From assembly GCF_900142395.1 (NCBI RefSeq), contig NZ_FRAS01000007.1, positions 116,688 through 180,687 of the forward strand: a stretch of DNA of 64,000 bases, in the 5' to 3' direction. This document shows, piece after piece, positions 61,785-64,000 of this stretch. Source of the stretch: Hymenobacter psychrotolerans DSM 18569. Lineage in GTDB: Bacteria > Bacteroidota > Bacteroidia > Cytophagales > Hymenobacteraceae. Both the position numbers and the translations under genes were made by a program. The notes beneath the pieces were generated by a model that worked only from the letters and a program-made list of their open reading frames with translations, made no database searches and was not told the origin of the DNA. Each line of letters starts with the position of its first letter. The first letter of the stretch is position 1.

Positions 61785-63563
61785 ATGTCGCAGCCTTCTA
61801 CAGCTCCCACTGCTACCGAAACTCCCGAACTCAACCTCGAAGCCACCAGCAACTCCTCGGGCACCGGCCAGAACGCCCAGCGGCCCATGTACTACGAGTA
61901 CAAGCCCGCCGAAACCGTCAAAGCCCAGCACGGCCCCGAGCTGCGCTGCAAAACCTGGGAAGCCGAAGCGGCTTTGCGGATGCTGGAAAACAACCTCGAC
62001 CCGGCCGTGAGCCTCGTGTATGACGAGCTGATTGTGTACGGCGGCGCCGGCCGCGCGGCACGCAACTGGAAGGAGTTCCAGACCATCGTCAGGAGCCTGA
62101 AGGAGCTGGAAGCCGACGAAACCCTGCTGGTACAGTCGGGCAAGGCGGTGGGCGTGCTGCGCACCTGGGCCCACGCTCCGCGGGTGCTCATTGCCAATAG
62201 CAACATCGTACCAGCCTGGAGCACCCAGGAGTACTTTGACGAGCTGGACCGCCTGGGCCTGATGATGTACGGGCAGATGACGGCCGGCTCCTGGATTTAC
62301 ATTGCCACCCAGGGCATTCTGCAGGGCACCTACGAAACCCTAGCCGCCGTGGCCGACAAGCACTTCGGCGGCACCCTGGCCGGCACCGTCACCGTTACGG
62401 CCGGGCTGGGCGGCATGTCGGGGGCGCAGCCGCTGGCCGTGAGCATGAACGACGGCGTGTGCCTGGTCATCGAGCCCATCGACGCCCGCGTGAAACAGAA
62501 GGTGCGCGAAGGCTACGTGGACGAGCAGGCCCGCGACCTAAACCACGCCCTGGAGCTGATGCAGCAGTACAAGCAGGAGCGCAAAGGCTGGAGCATCGGC
62601 CTGACCGGCAACGCCGCCACCGTGCTGCCCGAGCTGCTGCAGCGCGGCTTCAAGGCCGATGTGGTAACCGACCAGACCTCGGCCCACGACCTGATGGACT
62701 ACATCCCCGAGGGCGACGTGGACCAGGTATTGCAGCTGCGCAAGGACAACCCCGAGGAGTTCAAACGCCAGGCCCTGGCTTCCATCGTGAAGCACTGCCA
62801 GGCCATCATCGACATGCAGGCCGGCGGGGCTGTGGCCCTCGACTACGGCAACAACCTGCGCGGCCAGGCTGAAAAAGGTGGCCTCAAGGTGCGCGACGAG
62901 AACGGCCAGTTCCTATACCCCGGCTTCGTGCCCGGCTACATCCGCCCGCTGTTCTGCGAGGGCAAAGGCCCCTTCCGCTGGGCCGCCCTCAGCGGCGACC
63001 CGCAGGACATCCTGCGCATCGACCGGGCCCTGCTCGAAACCTTCCCCGACAACCAGATGCTGGCCCGCTGGATCGAGAAGGCCCAGGCCAAGGTGCCCTT
63101 CATCGGCCTACCCGCCCGCGTATGCTGGCTGGGCTACGGCGAGCGGGAGAAGTTCGGCCTGGTCATCAACGACCTGGTGGCCCGCGGCGAAGTCTCGGCC
63201 CCCATCGTCATCGGCCGCGACCACCTCGACTGCGGCTCCGTGGCCTCGCCCAACCGCGAAACCGAGGGCATGAAGGACGGCTCCGACGCCGTGGCCGACT
63301 GGCCCCTGCTCAACGCCCTGGCCAACACCGCCTCCGGTGCCGACTGGGTGAGCCTGCACAACGGCGGCGGCGTGGGCATCGGCAACTCCACCCACTCCGG
63401 CATGGTCATCGTGGCCACCGGCACCCCCGAAAAAGCCGAGCGCCTGCGCCGCGTACTCACCACCGACCCCGGCATGGGCGTCTTCCGCCACGCCGACGCG
63501 GGCTACGAGCTGGCCCAGCAGGTAGCCCAGGAGCGCGGGGCGAAGATTCCGGGGCAGATGTAA
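61785..63563 (+). CDS. hutU: Urocanate hydratase
   Basis: A 592-residue NAD-dependent urocanase, the second enzyme of histidine degradation (urocanate to imidazolone propionate). The family part begins at ~residue 38 ([12 protein letters not shown]). It contains the NAD-site [30 protein letters not shown] and the catalytic-region [17 protein letters not shown] and [21 protein letters not shown] Ser/Thr-rich ~35-residue extension precedes the core. Length otherwise normal. The start is the ATG at 61785. The ureohydrolase at 57938 could act later in the same pathway; hutH and hutI are not in the window. Confidence 0.97.
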   Translation: MSQPSTAPTATETPELNLEATSNSSGTGQNAQRPMYYEYKPAETVKAQHGPELRCKTWEAEAALRMLENNLDPAVSLVYDELIVYGGAGRAARNWKEFQTIVRSLKELEADETLLVQSGKAVGVLRTWAHAPRVLIANSNIVPAWSTQEYFDELDRLGLMMYGQMTAGSWIYIATQGILQGTYETLAAVADKHFGGTLAGTVTVTAGLGGMSGAQPLAVSMNDGVCLVIEPIDARVKQKVREGYVDEQARDLNHALELMQQYKQERKGWSIGLTGNAATVLPELLQRGFKADVVTDQTSAHDLMDYIPEGDVDQVLQLRKDNPEEFKRQALASIVKHCQAIIDMQAGGAVALDYGNNLRGQAEKGGLKVRDENGQFLYPGFVPGYIRPLFCEGKGPFRWAALSGDPQDILRIDRALLETFPDNQMLARWIEKAQAKVPFIGLPARVCWLGYGEREKFGLVINDLVARGEVSAPIVIGRDHLDCGSVASPNRETEGMKDGSDAVADWPLLNALANTASGADWVSLHNGGGVGIGNSTHSGMVIVATGTPEKAERLRRVLTTDPGMGVFRHADAGYELAQQVAQERGAKIPGQM

Positions 63564-63738
63564 AGACGCTGGGTAACTGCCGCACCTGTTAGGCAGAATG
63601 CCGTTTGGACCTCATCTGTAATCTATTTAGCTTCGTCATCTCGCACCTAAAATAAAGTCAAGGATTCATCTAATTCACTAGACCTAATTCGGAAAAGGTG
63701 GCTAAGTTAATCCGCGAGGAGCAGCCGTAGATTTGGGC

Positions 63739-64000
63739 ATGGATTACCGTGCCTTACGCGAGCGGCCCCGGCAGTTTCTGGCCCTGACCAGCCTGCACGT
63801 GGCCGAGTTTGACGACTTGCTCACCGCCTTCGCGCCGGCCTGGGAGCGGCACCACCGCTGGCATACGCTGGCGGGGAAGCGGCGGCAGTTTCCGGCTCAC
63901 CGCGAACGGCCGACGGCGGTGCTGGCGGGCAGCGATGTGAAGCTGTTTTTTCTGCTCACCTACCTGAAAAGCAATGCCCTGCAAGAACACCAGGCGGCCA
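63739..64000 (+). CDS. IS5-like transposase, N-terminal part (cut by window end)
   Basis: From the ATG at 63739 the frame stays open to the window edge (87 codons). It starts MDYRALRERPRQFLALTS, followed by LHVAEFDDLLTAFAPAWER and LFFLLTYLKSNALQEHQAA. This is the helix-turn-helix start of DDE transposases of an IS5-related group common in Bacteroidota and cyanobacteria. The catalytic domain lies outside. The left terminal repeat of the element should be within 63565-63738, but I could not identify it. Confidence 0.8.
   Translation, partial: MDYRALRERPRQFLALTSLHVAEFDDLLTAFAPAWERHHRWHTLAGKRRQFPAHRERPTAVLAGSDVKLFFLLTYLKSNALQEHQAA

Noticed and set aside
1..64000. CRISPR arrays, tRNA, rRNA or tmRNA genes
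   Set aside because: No regularly spaced repeats and no cloverleaf-like or rRNA-like stretch was seen in the intergenic gaps. This was judged by eye; a tRNAscan/Infernal run would settle it.

Overview
The window looks like a piece of a chromosome from a high-GC, orange/red-pigment-type Bacteroidota, most likely Hymenobacter or a close relative (Cytophagales). This rests on several observations: the coding DNA is GC-rich while intergenic pockets are AT-rich; a secreted peptidase carries a C-terminal domain of the Bacteroidota type IX secretion system (T9SS); genes mostly lack clear Shine-Dalgarno sequences; a few Bacteroidota-type -7 boxes (TAnnTTTG) are present; and many families are typical of this group (DUF4097, half-size EamA, YiaA, SulP plus beta-carbonic anhydrase). 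The genus name is inference. I saw no rRNA, tRNA or CRISPR.

Region 1 (1-18.2 kb) is an exopolysaccharide/capsule locus. A cut-off class III aminotransferase and two GT4 glycosyltransferases run rightward. They meet a leftward block: a secreted beta-helix protein with two carbohydrate-binding-like modules, several glycosyltransferases, a Wzy/O-antigen-ligase-like membrane protein, a Wzx-type flippase, a Wzc-type tyrosine kinase and a Wza-type export lipoprotein. Together these make, flip, polymerise and export a surface polysaccharide.

Region 2 (18.4-32.0 kb) is mixed. An OmpR-type response regulator and a sensor kinase lie 3 kb apart, separated by a T9SS-exported M64 peptidase, a small lipoprotein and a 3' remnant of preA. 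Next come a SulP transporter with a beta-carbonic anhydrase (probable bicarbonate uptake), a quinone oxidoreductase, a half-size EamA transporter, an FGE/SUMF1-like protein, and two genes that run tail to tail, each apparently missing its 3' end. The region closes with a two-gene unit related to GRDP/TIGR04222 proteins with a Gly-Cys-rich tail.

Region 3 (32.2-44.0 kb) holds topB, a DUF2905 protein, an unusual Lgt-like/beta-barrel fusion, an NmrA/DUF2867 reductase, lysA and lysC (lysC directly preceded by an intrinsic terminator that looks like an attenuator), a gene with an amber codon inside its signal peptide, and an M28 peptidase.

Region 4 (44.1-51.4 kb) is a leftward biotin locus: bioB, bioF, a Crp/Fnr regulator, a secreted alpha/beta hydrolase, bioD, bioA and a beta-ketoacyl synthase overlapping bioA by 8 bp. 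bioC and bioH are not in the window. REP-like inverted repeats sit between some of these genes.

Region 5 (51.5-64 kb) is housekeeping and accessory: a maltose-acetyltransferase-like protein, YiaA, an RluF-type pseudouridine synthase, a proline-iminopeptidase-like lipoprotein, YebC, small unknown proteins, a ureohydrolase and hutU (histidine degradation), a DUF4097 protein, an MBL-fold hydrolase, a low-complexity lipoprotein, and at the right edge the start of an IS5-like transposase.

Starts were often moved inward from the longest open frame to the codon where the conserved family sequence or signal peptide begins.
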